64,000 bases of DNA, taken from assembly GCA_012521555.1 (NCBI GenBank), contig JAAYMC010000052.1, positions 1 to 64,000 on the forward strand. Direction: 5' to 3'. Each line of letters begins with the position of its first letter. Position 1 is the first letter of the stretch. The position numbers and the translations under genes were made by a program. Under the pieces are notes generated by a model. The model did no database searches, was not told the origin of the DNA, and worked only from the letters and a program-made list of their open reading frames with translations. This stretch comes from Clostridiales bacterium. Its GTDB lineage: Bacteria; Bacillota; Clostridia; Oscillospirales; Oscillospiraceae. Of the stretch, positions 30,067 to 38,858 are shown one piece after another.

Positions 30067-30096
30067 AAGCGCCTCCTTTTCGGAGGCGCTTTTTCT
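30067..30096 (+). terminator. Intrinsic terminator
   Basis: AAGCGCCTCC TTTT CGGAGGCGCTT TTTC. Confidence 0.9.
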
Positions 30097-30158
30097 TTGC
30101 GGTTGTACTCGTCTGCTTTGCGCTCAAATTCCCAAAGTATGGGTGGTCTTGTCTTTTG

Positions 30159-30833
30159 TTAATAGAACCCGTCTTCAACGAGAATCGTGTCCAGCGGGGG
30201 CAGCCCGCTTGTCAGGCCGATGGCATAGAGCGTATAGGCCACCCCGCGCTCGAGCGTGTACTCCTGCGTGATAAAGCCCGACTGCGTGCTGCCCGTCGGC
30301 CGGATGCGGAAAAGGTATGTTCCGGGCTCGAGCCGGGCGTAGCGCGTGTGCTCCGTAAAGCAGACGGAACGGAACAGGCGCGTCCCGTCCACCGGCGCAA
30401 ACTCCAGCGCCGGCGCGTCCTGCACGAGATTGACGAAGCGGAGCGCCGCAAGGTTCGGCCGGCGCATGCGGGTGTAGAGCCGGTAGATCTCGGGGATGAC
30501 GAGGATGGCCGTTTTCGGCGACGTGCAGACAATCGCAATCGTCATGACGGTCCCGGCCGTCACGGACAGGCACGCCTCCACCAGCGGAGGCGGGGGCAGG
30601 GCCGTCTCCTTCCAGTTGCCCGAGTTGGACGGGTACACGCTGATGCAATAGCTGCACGGCGTCACCGAGAAATAGTCCGTCACCTCCCCGTAGCAGACGC
30701 GCGATGCGACGCATTTGTCGTTTGCATAAATATCAACCGGCAGCTTGTCGGGCGAGGCGTTTAAGAACCGCACGTAGGACGGCCTCGCCGAGCCAGCTCC
30801 GGTAGAGAGCTTGCTGCACCATAAAGAACTCAT
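30159..30833 (-). CDS. DUF4397 domain-containing protein, possibly surface/spore-associated
   Basis: SYVRFLNASPDKLPVDIYAND...ALRFVNLVQDAPALEFAPVDGTRLF...YARLEPGTYLFRIRPTGS two-repeat DUF4397-like pattern; ATG 30833 follows RBS GCAGGAGGTACAT. Confidence 0.8.
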   Translation of the reverse strand: MSSLWCSKLSTGAGSARPSYVRFLNASPDKLPVDIYANDKCVASRVCYGEVTDYFSVTPCSYCISVYPSNSGNWKETALPPPPLVEACLSVTAGTVMTIAIVCTSPKTAILVIPEIYRLYTRMRRPNLAALRFVNLVQDAPALEFAPVDGTRLFRSVCFTEHTRYARLEPGTYLFRIRPTGSTQSGFITQEYTLERGVAYTLYAIGLTSGLPPLDTILVEDGFY

Positions 30834-30871
30834 AATATGTACCTCCTGCTGCTGACACATCCAGCTACACC

Positions 30872-30879
30872 ATTGTATG
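30872..30879 (-). promoter_or_regulatory. Possible mother-cell (sigma E/K-like) -10 element upstream of the DUF4397 gene
   Basis: Reverse-strand CATACAAT about 40 nt before ATG; the -35 element is not convincing. Confidence 0.3.
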
Positions 30880-30914
30880 ACCGGGCCGCCCCCGTGGTGT
30901 GGCCGTACAGGAGG

Positions 30915-30950
30915 CAAAAAGAAAGCCGGGCGCTTAGGAGCGCCCGGCGC
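30915..30950 (-). terminator. Intrinsic terminator downstream of rqcH
   Basis: Reverse strand GCCGGGCGC TCCTAA GCGCCCGGC TTTCTTTTT. Confidence 0.85.
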
Positions 30951-30953
30951 GTT

Positions 30954-32714
30954 TTATTTTATTTTCAGGCGCTCGGCGAGAACCTCGTCCGGCTCGACGA
31001 TGCACGTTTTGTAGTTTGTGTACGTCACCATGCCGGGCCGCCCGCCGGGCATCTTGCGCACGTTGCGCACCAAAGTGTAGTCGACGGCGACCTTCCCGCC
31101 GCCGCGCGCCTGCGAGTACGTCGCCGCGAGGACGGCGGCCTGGTACAGCGTCTTGTCCCCCGCGGCGCCGCCATTTGTCGATATGACGACGTGCGAACCG
31201 GGGATCTTCTGCGCGTGCAGCCAGATGTCCGTCTTCGCCGCCGTTTTCAGCGTCAGGCGCTCGTTTTGCATATTGTTCCGCCCGACGGTGATGAGAAGCC
31301 CCTCGTCCGACCGAAAGCGCAGCGGCGCGCTCTCGGGGCGCTTTGGCTTCCGCTCGCCCTTTTGCGGCTTTAAGTAGCCCGTCTGCGCAAGCTCCTCGCG
31401 GATGTCCGCAAGGTCGCTTTCCGTATCGGCGCGCTCGAGCGCCTCCAGAACGCTCCTTAAGTACTCCAGTTCCGCCTCGCCCAGCGCAATCTGCTGCGTA
31501 AGCATGATTTCGGCGTTTTTGAGCTTGGCGTACTCCTTATAATACTTCGCCGCGTTCTGCTGCGGCGTTTTAAGCGGGTCGAGGGGTATTGTAATCTCTC
31601 CCCCGTCCTCCGCGTAAAAATCCTCGACGGTGACGGAAGAAGCACCTTTTTCAATCCTGTAGAGGTTTGCGGTAATCAGGTCGCCGAGCCGGCGGATGCG
31701 CTCACGGCCGGCTGTCTTCGCAAGCTCCTCGCGCTGCGCCGAGAGCTTCCTGAGCACGCGGTCGTGCGCCGTCTTGACGGTCTTTAAAAGCGCCGCGGCT
31801 TTCTGGCGCATCCTCTCGGCGCGCGCGCGGCGGGTGTAAAACCGGTCGAGAAGCTGCGAAAAGCTCTCCTGCGCCTGGCACTGCACGGCCGCGCCGTACT
31901 GCCGGATGGGCATGAACGTAAAGTCCCGCTCGCGCCCGCCCGCCTCGGTAAGCAGGATGGGCACGGCGCCGCTTTGCGCTCTCTTCAGCACGCTGAAAAA
32001 CGCCTCGGAAAGCGCCCGCATCGCGCCCGGGTCGCAAAAGCGCCCGACGGGCGTGTCCGTATCCCCGCCGGCTAAAAACACAATCTCGCGCGCGACAAGG
32101 GGCGAAAGCCCCGCCATCGTCTCCGTGAGCCACCTGTCCGCCGGTCTGTCCACGGGCGCGGCGCGCACCAGGGCGCAAAACTCCTCAGGCGAAAGGTCAA
32201 GCGGGACGCGCCTGTCCTGCGGCGGCAGGCGGTAGACAAGCCCCGGGAGAATCTGGCGCTTTTCCGACATGAGCATGTCCACGCGGTTTATGGCGTCAAT
32301 GATGTAGTACGATGCGTCCGTGAGGATGATGTTGGAATACCGCCCCATCATCTCCACGATAAGGTGCTTTTCCACGTTGTCCCCCAGCGCGTCGGAGCTT
32401 AAAAGGCGAAAGTCGTAAAGCCGCTCACAGGGCGGCTGGATAATCTCCTGAATCCGCGCGCCGGTCAGGTGCTTGCGCAGTAGCATGCAGAACATCGGGG
32501 GGCTTGCGGGGTTTTCAAAGGCGGCCTCCGTGAGGTGGCAGCGGGCGTCCCCCGTCCCCGCCGAAAGAAGCAGCCGGCACGCGCCCTGCCGCCCGCGGAC
32601 GGCAAGCAGCACCGTGTCGCGCTCCGGCTGCTGGATTTTGTCGATTCTGGCGTCCGTCAATGCCTCCCGCAGCTCGTCCGCGAGCGCGGTTAGAAACAGT
32701 GCGTCAAGCGGCAT
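30954..32714 (-). CDS. rqcH: Rqc2/RqcH-type NFACT ribosome quality-control protein
   Basis: MPLDALFLTALADELREAL...RIDKIQQPERDTVLLAVRG; TVGRNNMQNERLTLKTAAKTDIWLHAQKIPGSHVVI. Confidence 0.93.
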   Translation of the reverse strand: MPLDALFLTALADELREALTDARIDKIQQPERDTVLLAVRGRQGACRLLLSAGTGDARCHLTEAAFENPASPPMFCMLLRKHLTGARIQEIIQPPCERLYDFRLLSSDALGDNVEKHLIVEMMGRYSNIILTDASYYIIDAINRVDMLMSEKRQILPGLVYRLPPQDRRVPLDLSPEEFCALVRAAPVDRPADRWLTETMAGLSPLVAREIVFLAGGDTDTPVGRFCDPGAMRALSEAFFSVLKRAQSGAVPILLTEAGGRERDFTFMPIRQYGAAVQCQAQESFSQLLDRFYTRRARAERMRQKAAALLKTVKTAHDRVLRKLSAQREELAKTAGRERIRRLGDLITANLYRIEKGASSVTVEDFYAEDGGEITIPLDPLKTPQQNAAKYYKEYAKLKNAEIMLTQQIALGEAELEYLRSVLEALERADTESDLADIREELAQTGYLKPQKGERKPKRPESAPLRFRSDEGLLITVGRNNMQNERLTLKTAAKTDIWLHAQKIPGSHVVISTNGGAAGDKTLYQAAVLAATYSQARGGGKVAVDYTLVRNVRKMPGGRPGMVTYTNYKTCIVEPDEVLAERLKIK

Positions 32715-32819
32715 ATCCCTGTCCTTTCCGTTGCGGCGCGCCCGCCTAAAATCGGCGCGCCGGTTATATGGCTTTGCCGCCCTTGCGCTTTTAGCGGGCG
32801 GCTTTATTTCTCTTGTCCG

Positions 32820-33275
32820 TTACAGCTTTTGCGGCGCCCGGTCCCCGCCGCCTGATTGCGCGTCGATGCTCTTCACGCAGATTTCAAACAGCTCGCAAAG
32901 GCGCTCATGGCGGCCTTTGAGGTAGAGGTACCCGAACAGCGCCTCGAGTCCCGTCGCGGCGTGGTACTCCTCGTGGCTTGCGCTGCGCCGCCCGGGGACG
33001 GACTTCGTGTTCCGCCCGCGCCGGAAGACGGCCTCCTCCTCTTCCGTCAGGTGCGGCAGGCACGCCGCCGCCGCGCGCGCCTGCGCCGGCGCGGAGACGT
33101 AACGGATCGTGGCCGCGTGCAGCCCCTTCGCCGTGGCGCGCCCGATGGCGCACAGCCACGAGCGGGCCATCAGCTCGTAGACGGCGTCGCCGAGGTGGGC
33201 AAGGCCGAGGGAGGAGATTTTCTTGATCTCCTCGTCCGGTATGTTCAGCGCGAAATAATCCATTCTTTTCTTCAC
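32820..33275 (-). CDS. mrnC: Mini-ribonuclease III
   Basis: LGLAHLGDAVYELMARSWL...EEAVFRRGRNTKSVPGRRSASHEEYHAATGLEALFGYLYLKGRHERL. Confidence 0.93.
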   Translation of the reverse strand: MKKRMDYFALNIPDEEIKKISSLGLAHLGDAVYELMARSWLCAIGRATAKGLHAATIRYVSAPAQARAAAACLPHLTEEEEAVFRRGRNTKSVPGRRSASHEEYHAATGLEALFGYLYLKGRHERLCELFEICVKSIDAQSGGGDRAPQKL

Positions 33276-34123
33276 TCCGTTATAGCATCGCGCGCCGTGT
33301 CCTCATTGCCCGGCCCGCCGCGCTGGAAAATGACGATGTTGAGCACGTTGCCCATGATGACGATAAGGCTGCAGATATACACCCACAGCAGCAGAATGAT
33401 AAACGACGCGAGCGACCCGTACACAACCGGGTAGTTGACCGATTCCGTCACAAGGCGCGAGAAGACGATGCTCACGCCGACGAGTAAAACCGCCGCGATG
33501 ACCGCGCCGGGCAGGCGGCGCACCTTTTTCCCTTCTCGCGGCGCGGTGATGCGGTAGACGAGGTAGATGGCCGCGAGCAGCATGATAAACAGCACCGCAA
33601 AGCGCAGCCACCGCCAGATATAAAAGACGGGCGAGATGTCAAAGTGCCTGTCGAGGAAGCGTATGAGCCACTCGCCCGAGACGATGATGATGCCCGAGGC
33701 GAAAAACGACAGGAGCAGCCCCACCGAGACGACGAGGCTGTAGACGTACCAGAGCAGCCCCGTGTACCGCGGCTTGCCCTGCAGGTCCGCCATGATGCTC
33801 ATAATCGTGCGGAACATGGACGACGCCGAGGTGATCGAGGCCACGGCGCCGATGACGATCATAAACGTCGAGGTGTTGCCGCTGACGTAGCTGAGGTGCT
33901 CGGAGATGAGCTCGCGCACCCCTTCGGGCGCGATGGTGCCGAGCAGGTCGAACACCCCCATGGCCGAGAGGTTCAGGCTCGTCAAAATCGCGTAGGCGCA
34001 AATGAGCAGGGGGAAGAGCGACATGGTGACAGAGTACGCCATCGCCGCGGCGCTGCGGGCCACGTTCTGGCGTAGGTACACCCGGTATACCTCTTTCGCG
34101 TTTTCGACAAGCTTTTTCAGAAT
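33272..34123 (-). CDS. YihY/BrkB-family integral membrane protein; start extended to a putative ATT/CTG codon
   Basis: The ORF track begins at GTG 34081, but the open frame continues upstream (ATT/CTG AAA AAG CTT GTC GAA AAC GCG AAA GAG GTA TAC CGG = (M)LKKLVENAKEVYR) to a GAGAGGTG Shine-Dalgarno-like site; body has SAAAMAYSVTMSLFPLLICAYAIL. Confidence 0.75.
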   Translation of the reverse strand: MLKKLVENAKEVYRVYLRQNVARSAAAMAYSVTMSLFPLLICAYAILTSLNLSAMGVFDLLGTIAPEGVRELISEHLSYVSGNTSTFMIVIGAVASITSASSMFRTIMSIMADLQGKPRYTGLLWYVYSLVVSVGLLLSFFASGIIIVSGEWLIRFLDRHFDISPVFYIWRWLRFAVLFIMLLAAIYLVYRITAPREGKKVRRLPGAVIAAVLLVGVSIVFSRLVTESVNYPVVYGSLASFIILLLWVYICSLIVIMGNVLNIVIFQRGGPGNEDTARDAITE

Positions 34124-34149
34124 ACTACACCTCTCGATAAAACCAGAAT

Positions 34150-34180
34150 CGGGACGGGCGCGACAAGGCCCGTCCCGATC
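34150..34180 (-). terminator. Terminator-like hairpin downstream of ftsZ (weak T-tract)
   Basis: GGGACGGGC/GCCCGTCCC stem. Confidence 0.55.
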
Positions 34181-34204
34181 CGAACCGCCTCTGAGCGGCC
34201 GCTT

Positions 34205-35332
34205 TTATTTGGAGTTGAAGATTTTGAAGATCGTGTCGAACGGATCTTCCTCGGCAGGCGGTTCCGGCTGCGGCGCCGGTTCGGGCTTGGCCTCTTCCTT
34301 CTCCTTCTTTTCCACGGCGCCCGTGTACAGCCCGCCGCTCGGCAGGTAAATCTTCGAGTTGGATTCCTTCAGGTACGACTCGTCAAACCGCGTGGCGATG
34401 ACCGTGACGCGGATTTCGTCCTCCATCGTCTCGTCGAAGGTGGCGCCGAAGATGATGTTCGCGTCCGGGTGCGCCGCCTGCTGGACGAGGGACGCCGCCG
34501 CCTCCACGTCCTCGAGGCCGATGTCCATCGAGCCGGTGATGTTGACGAGCACGCCGCGCGCGCCGTTGATGGACGTCTCCATGAGCGGGCTCGAAACGGC
34601 CGCCCGGGCCGCCTCTTCCGCCTTGCCCTTGCCCGCGGCGTGGCCGACACCCATGTGCGCAAGGCCTGCGTCCTTCATGATGGTCGTCACGTCGGCGAAG
34701 TCGAGGTTGATAAAGCCGGTGTTCTTAATCAGCTCGGCGATGCTCAGCACCGCCTGGCGGAGCACGTCGTCCGCGATGGCGAACGCGTTGGCGAAGGTGA
34801 TTTTCTGATCCGTCACATGCTTGAGACGGTCGTTGGGGATAATCAGCAGCGAGTCGACTTTGCCGAGGAGGTTCTTAATGCCTTCCTCCGCCTGCTGCAT
34901 GCGGCGCTTGCCCTCAAAGCTGAAGGGCTTCGTCACGACGCCGACCGTGAGGATGCCCGCCTCGCGGGCGATGTCGGCGACGATGGGGGACGCGCCCGTA
35001 CCCGTTCCGCCGCCCATGCCGGCGGCAATGAAGACCATATCGGCGTTTTCCAGCGCTTTCGCGATGTTGTTGCGGCTCTCTTCCGCCGCCTTCTTGCCGA
35101 TTTCGGGATTGGACCCGGCGCCCTGCCCGTGCGTGAGTTTTTCGCCTATCTGTATTTTCTGATCTGCGTTGGAGATGGCCAGAGCGGGCTTATCCGTGTT
35201 GATTGCGATAAATTCCACGCCCTGCGCGCCGCTTGTCACCATGCGGTTGACGGCGTTGTTGCCCGCGCCACCGACACCGCAGACCTTTATGACGACTACA
35301 TTATCCGGACCGCTCTCGGGTGAAAACGACAT
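34205..35332 (-). CDS. ftsZ: Cell division protein FtsZ
   Basis: [27 protein letters not shown] tubulin signature, FINLDFADV. Confidence 0.98.
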   Translation of the reverse strand: MSFSPESGPDNVVVIKVCGVGGAGNNAVNRMVTSGAQGVEFIAINTDKPALAISNADQKIQIGEKLTHGQGAGSNPEIGKKAAEESRNNIAKALENADMVFIAAGMGGGTGTGASPIVADIAREAGILTVGVVTKPFSFEGKRRMQQAEEGIKNLLGKVDSLLIIPNDRLKHVTDQKITFANAFAIADDVLRQAVLSIAELIKNTGFINLDFADVTTIMKDAGLAHMGVGHAAGKGKAEEAARAAVSSPLMETSINGARGVLVNITGSMDIGLEDVEAAASLVQQAAHPDANIIFGATFDETMEDEIRVTVIATRFDESYLKESNSKIYLPSGGLYTGAVEKKEKEEAKPEPAPQPEPPAEEDPFDTIFKIFNSK

Positions 35333-35429
35333 GTTGTTTCCTCCTATATATCAAGTTTGGCAAAGGCGCCCTGAAACGTTTGCAAGTCAGCCAGTTTTTC
35401 CCTGCGGACATAATTCTACAGTTTGCAAT

Positions 35430-35458
35430 ATTGTATAACTAAAATGCTTTGCGGTCAA
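35430..35458 (-). promoter_or_regulatory. Predicted sigma-A promoter dedicated to ftsZ
   Basis: Reverse strand TTGACC, 17-bp spacer, TACAAT. Confidence 0.65.
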
Positions 35459-35567
35459 GTAGTGGCGTTATGTAAATTTCAATTTTTTGACTGTTTCCGC
35501 CTTTTTCTTCCGCAATATATGGTGTTTTCACGCATGTTTTCCCGAATTGCCGCGCACCGGCAAAACC

Positions 35568-36338
35568 TTACGAATCGGGGATAAACCGCGCCTCAAAATC
35601 GTCCGTCATGTCGATGCGCCCCGTCTCTCCTTCCTCAATCTGGTCGATGACGCCGACAAGGCGCACGAGGTTTTTGTCTATGTTATCTATCGTCCCGAGG
35701 ACGACGGTGAAGCGGTTGTCGTAGCGCATGGTCAGCGCGGCGATGTTCGACACGTCGATCCACTCGCACCTGCCCATCATCCCCTCCCGCTCGAGCGCGA
35801 TGAGCAGGCGGCTGACGGCCTCGCGCTTTTTCTCGTCCTTCTGCGAGACGACGAGGGCTTGTCCGGCCACGACGTTTTCGGGGGCAAGCCCTTCGACGCG
35901 GACTTTCCCGGCGATGTCGACGCGCTCGGCTTTTTCAAGGGCTCTCCCCTTCTGGTCGAGCAGCCACCACTGCCCGCCCACGTCGATGGCCGCGACGGGC
36001 CGGCTCTCCGTAACCGTCATGGTGATTTTGTCCGGGATGCGCTTTTCCACAACAACGTCGCTGATGTACGGCAGGCGCGTCGTGATGTTTTCCGTCACTT
36101 CCTTCGTGTCGAGCAACAGGAGGTTGTCCCCCCGGGAGACGCGGGAGGCGGAGAGGATCTGTTCGGCGGTGTACCGCTCCGCACCTACGATTTCAATGTC
36201 CGTCACCCGGAAAAAGACGCTGATCCCGAAATAGACCGCAATGGCGATCAGCACGACGGCGATGGGCGTGTAGAAAGTCGCCCTCCTTCTCTTTCGCTTT
36301 CTGCCTTGCGCCATGGCCGCTCCACCTCTTTCGTGCAT
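35568..36338 (-). CDS. ftsQ: Cell division protein FtsQ/DivIB (POTRA domain)
   Basis: Single N-terminal TM after a basic cytoplasmic tail; FFRVTDIEIVGAERYTAEQIL POTRA start; located between murA and ftsZ. Confidence 0.88.
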   Translation of the reverse strand: MHERGGAAMAQGRKRKRRRATFYTPIAVVLIAIAVYFGISVFFRVTDIEIVGAERYTAEQILSASRVSRGDNLLLLDTKEVTENITTRLPYISDVVVEKRIPDKITMTVTESRPVAAIDVGGQWWLLDQKGRALEKAERVDIAGKVRVEGLAPENVVAGQALVVSQKDEKKREAVSRLLIALEREGMMGRCEWIDVSNIAALTMRYDNRFTVVLGTIDNIDKNLVRLVGVIDQIEEGETGRIDMTDDFEARFIPDS

Positions 36339-36345
36339 TCTATAT

Positions 36346-37605
36346 TTATTCTCTGTCGATACGCATTATATGAGCTCCCAGCGACGAAAGCGCGCCGACG
36401 ATGTCGTCGTACCCCCTGTCGATGTGCGCGACGCCGGACAGGTCCGTCACCCCCTCCGCGCCGAGCGCGGCGACGATGAGCGCCGCCCCGCCCCGCAGGT
36501 CTGTCGCCGTCATGGGGGCACCGAAAAGCCTGTCTACGCCGCTGACGATCGCCACGCGGCCTTCGATTTTGATGTCCGCGCCCATGCGCCGCAGCTCGTG
36601 GGCGTGGCGGTAGCGGTTTTCAAAGATGTTCTCCACGAAGACCGTCGTCCCCTCCGCCTTGAGCGACGCGGCCATCAGCGGGGGCTGGGCGTCCGTGGGG
36701 AAGCCGGGGTACGGGCGGGTGATGATGGGCCGCCCGGCTTTCAGCCGCCGCGGCGCCCTGATCTCGACGGTCGTCCGCCCGACCTTGATGTCGCACCCCA
36801 TTTCGGTAAGCGCGTCGGTCACGGTGGAGAAATGCGCGGGAACAACGTTTTCAAGCAGGATATGTCCCTGGGAAGAGGCGGCGGCCGCCAGGTACGTCGC
36901 GGAGACGATGCGGTCCGGTATCACCCAGTGCTCGGCGCTCTGGGCCGGCCCGTGCCCTTCGATGGTCACGACGGGCGTTCCCGCGCCGGAGACCTTCACG
37001 CCGAGCCGGCGCAGGTAGTTTTGCAGGTCCCAGATCTCCGGCTCGCGTGCGGCGTTTGTGATAATCGTCGTGCCTTCGCAGCGGGACGCGGCGAGCATGA
37101 TGTTCTCCGTCGCGCCGACGCTCGGCAGGTCGAGGTTGATGCGGCACCCGCGCAGCTTCTTCGCCTTACAGATAATGTTACCGCCTTCTTCGTTGATCTC
37201 CGCTCCCATTTCCCGCAGTCCCTTGAGGTGGAGGTCGATGGGGCGCGGCCCGAGCTCGCAGCCGCCCGGCATCGACAGGACGGCCTCGCCGGTCCGGGCG
37301 AGGATCGCCCCGAGAAAGATGACGGACGAGCGCATCTCGCGCATGAGCTCGTGCGGGATTTCGCTTTTGTCAAGCGTGGAGGAATCGATAGCTACTTTTT
37401 CGCCGTCGCGCCAGACGCGACAGCCCAGATGAACGAGGATTCGGATTGCGGCGTCGACATCGCTCAGGTTCGGGCAATTATGTAAAATCGTCTCCCCCTC
37501 CGCGAGGAGCGACGCGGCCATAATCGGCAGGACGCTGTTTTTCGCGCCATGGATAGAGACGGTCCCTTCCAGCGGGTTTCCGCCTACAATGCGTATGATA
37601 CTCAT
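36346..37605 (-). CDS. murA: UDP-N-acetylglucosamine 1-carboxyvinyltransferase
   Basis: MSIIRIVGGNPLEGTVSIHGAKNSVLPIMAASLLA; RPYPGFPTDAQPPLMA; start at ATG 37605 after GGGGG RBS. Confidence 0.95.
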   Translation of the reverse strand: MSIIRIVGGNPLEGTVSIHGAKNSVLPIMAASLLAEGETILHNCPNLSDVDAAIRILVHLGCRVWRDGEKVAIDSSTLDKSEIPHELMREMRSSVIFLGAILARTGEAVLSMPGGCELGPRPIDLHLKGLREMGAEINEEGGNIICKAKKLRGCRINLDLPSVGATENIMLAASRCEGTTIITNAAREPEIWDLQNYLRRLGVKVSGAGTPVVTIEGHGPAQSAEHWVIPDRIVSATYLAAAASSQGHILLENVVPAHFSTVTDALTEMGCDIKVGRTTVEIRAPRRLKAGRPIITRPYPGFPTDAQPPLMAASLKAEGTTVFVENIFENRYRHAHELRRMGADIKIEGRVAIVSGVDRLFGAPMTATDLRGGAALIVAALGAEGVTDLSGVAHIDRGYDDIVGALSSLGAHIMRIDRE

Positions 37606-37675
37606 AGTAAACCCCCGAAACAGCATAATTATCTCTTTATGCCGTATACTATGAGTCTAGGCTGTCCTTCGTTAA

Positions 37676-38797
37676 TCAGCAGGCAGAAAAGATGATTTCC
37701 GCTATTCTCCTCGCCGAATCCGAGACCCCTAAGCTCTTCATGGCCTGGCTCATCCTGATCAGGCCGGGCAGGTCGATAAGGAGGCGGCGGACCGTCTCAT
37801 AGAGCTTTTCTCCCGACAAATCCTTTTCGTCCAGCACGACCGCGCCGCCGGCTTCTTCCAGACGGCGCGCGTTTTTTTCCTGGTGGTTGTTGGCCACGTT
37901 CGGCGACGGGACAATCACGGCGGGCTTGCCGAGGTAGGTCAGCTCCGCGATCGTCGAGGCGCCGGCGCGGCACACGATTAAATCGGCCGCCGTCATCACT
38001 TCCGCCATGTTGGCGATGTACGGCCGGATGTCAATCCACTGCGGCAGGGGCGACGTCACCTGGCGCGCCAGGAGCTTATCCTTAAACGCCTTGAGCACCA
38101 TGTCGCCGCCGCCGGTGGCGTGTATATGGTTAAACAGACGGCTCCGCGCGTTGATTTCGATGAAATCGAGCATCATCTCGTTCATGTGTTCGGCTCCGAG
38201 AGAGCCCCAGAAGGAGACGACGAGGGGCCGTCCGTCGATTCCGAGTTTAAGGCGCGCGTCGTGTTTCGTGATGCGGCCGAAATCGCCGCGCACGGGTGTT
38301 CCGACGTGGACGGTTTTATGCGCATAGCGCCGCAAGGCGGGGATGGAATCGAAGGCCGTGAGGATTTTGTCCACCTTTCCGGCGAGCATCTTCGTGGCAA
38401 GGCCGGGGATGGCGTTCGACTCGTGGATAAACGTGGGGATGCCCATCTCGGCGGCTTTCGCGAGCACGGGATAGCAGACGTACCCGCCCGTACCGAGGAC
38501 GACGTCCGGCGAAAAGCCGCGCAAAATCTTCTCCGACTCCGCGAGGGCCTCGCGGAGCGCCTTCAGGGCGCGGATATTGCTCATGACCATCGCGGGAGTC
38601 AGGCGCCGGTCAAAACCGCGGACGGTGATATTGACAAGGCGGTACCCCTCCTGCGGGATGAGGCGGTTTTCAAGCTGCCGGCCGGAGCCGACAAAAAGGA
38701 TCTTCGCGTCCGGGTCCATGCGCTTCACTTCCGCGGCGACTGCCAGCGCGGGATTGATATGGCCGGCCGTGCCGCCGCACACAAATATCACACGCAT
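37676..38797 (-). CDS. murG: UDP-N-acetylglucosamine-N-acetylmuramyl-pentapeptide transferase
   Basis: MRVIFVCGGTAGHINPALAVA; VLGTGGYVCYPVLAKA; LIVCRAGASTIAELTYLGKPAVIVPSPN. Confidence 0.96.
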   Translation of the reverse strand: MRVIFVCGGTAGHINPALAVAAEVKRMDPDAKILFVGSGRQLENRLIPQEGYRLVNITVRGFDRRLTPAMVMSNIRALKALREALAESEKILRGFSPDVVLGTGGYVCYPVLAKAAEMGIPTFIHESNAIPGLATKMLAGKVDKILTAFDSIPALRRYAHKTVHVGTPVRGDFGRITKHDARLKLGIDGRPLVVSFWGSLGAEHMNEMMLDFIEINARSRLFNHIHATGGGDMVLKAFKDKLLARQVTSPLPQWIDIRPYIANMAEVMTAADLIVCRAGASTIAELTYLGKPAVIVPSPNVANNHQEKNARRLEEAGGAVVLDEKDLSGEKLYETVRRLLIDLPGLIRMSQAMKSLGVSDSARRIAEIIFSAC

Positions 38798-38834
38798 TTT
38801 CTGACCACCACTCCCCTTCCCGATTCGATTCGCA

Positions 38835-38857
38835 GCCCGCCTGAGGCGGGCTTTTTA
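38835..38857 (+). terminator. Plus-strand-facing terminator hairpin in the ftsW-murG gap (antisense to the operon)
   Basis: AGCCCGCC TGA GGCGGGCT TTTTATTTA; T-tract only on the plus strand. Confidence 0.7.
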
Positions 38858-38858
38858 T

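Noticed and set aside
29654-30178. 174-aa minus-strand Val/Leu-rich ORF
   Set aside because: Antisense of the poly-Asp/Glu tract of the CD1247-type gene, which automatically yields poly-Val/Leu/Phe.
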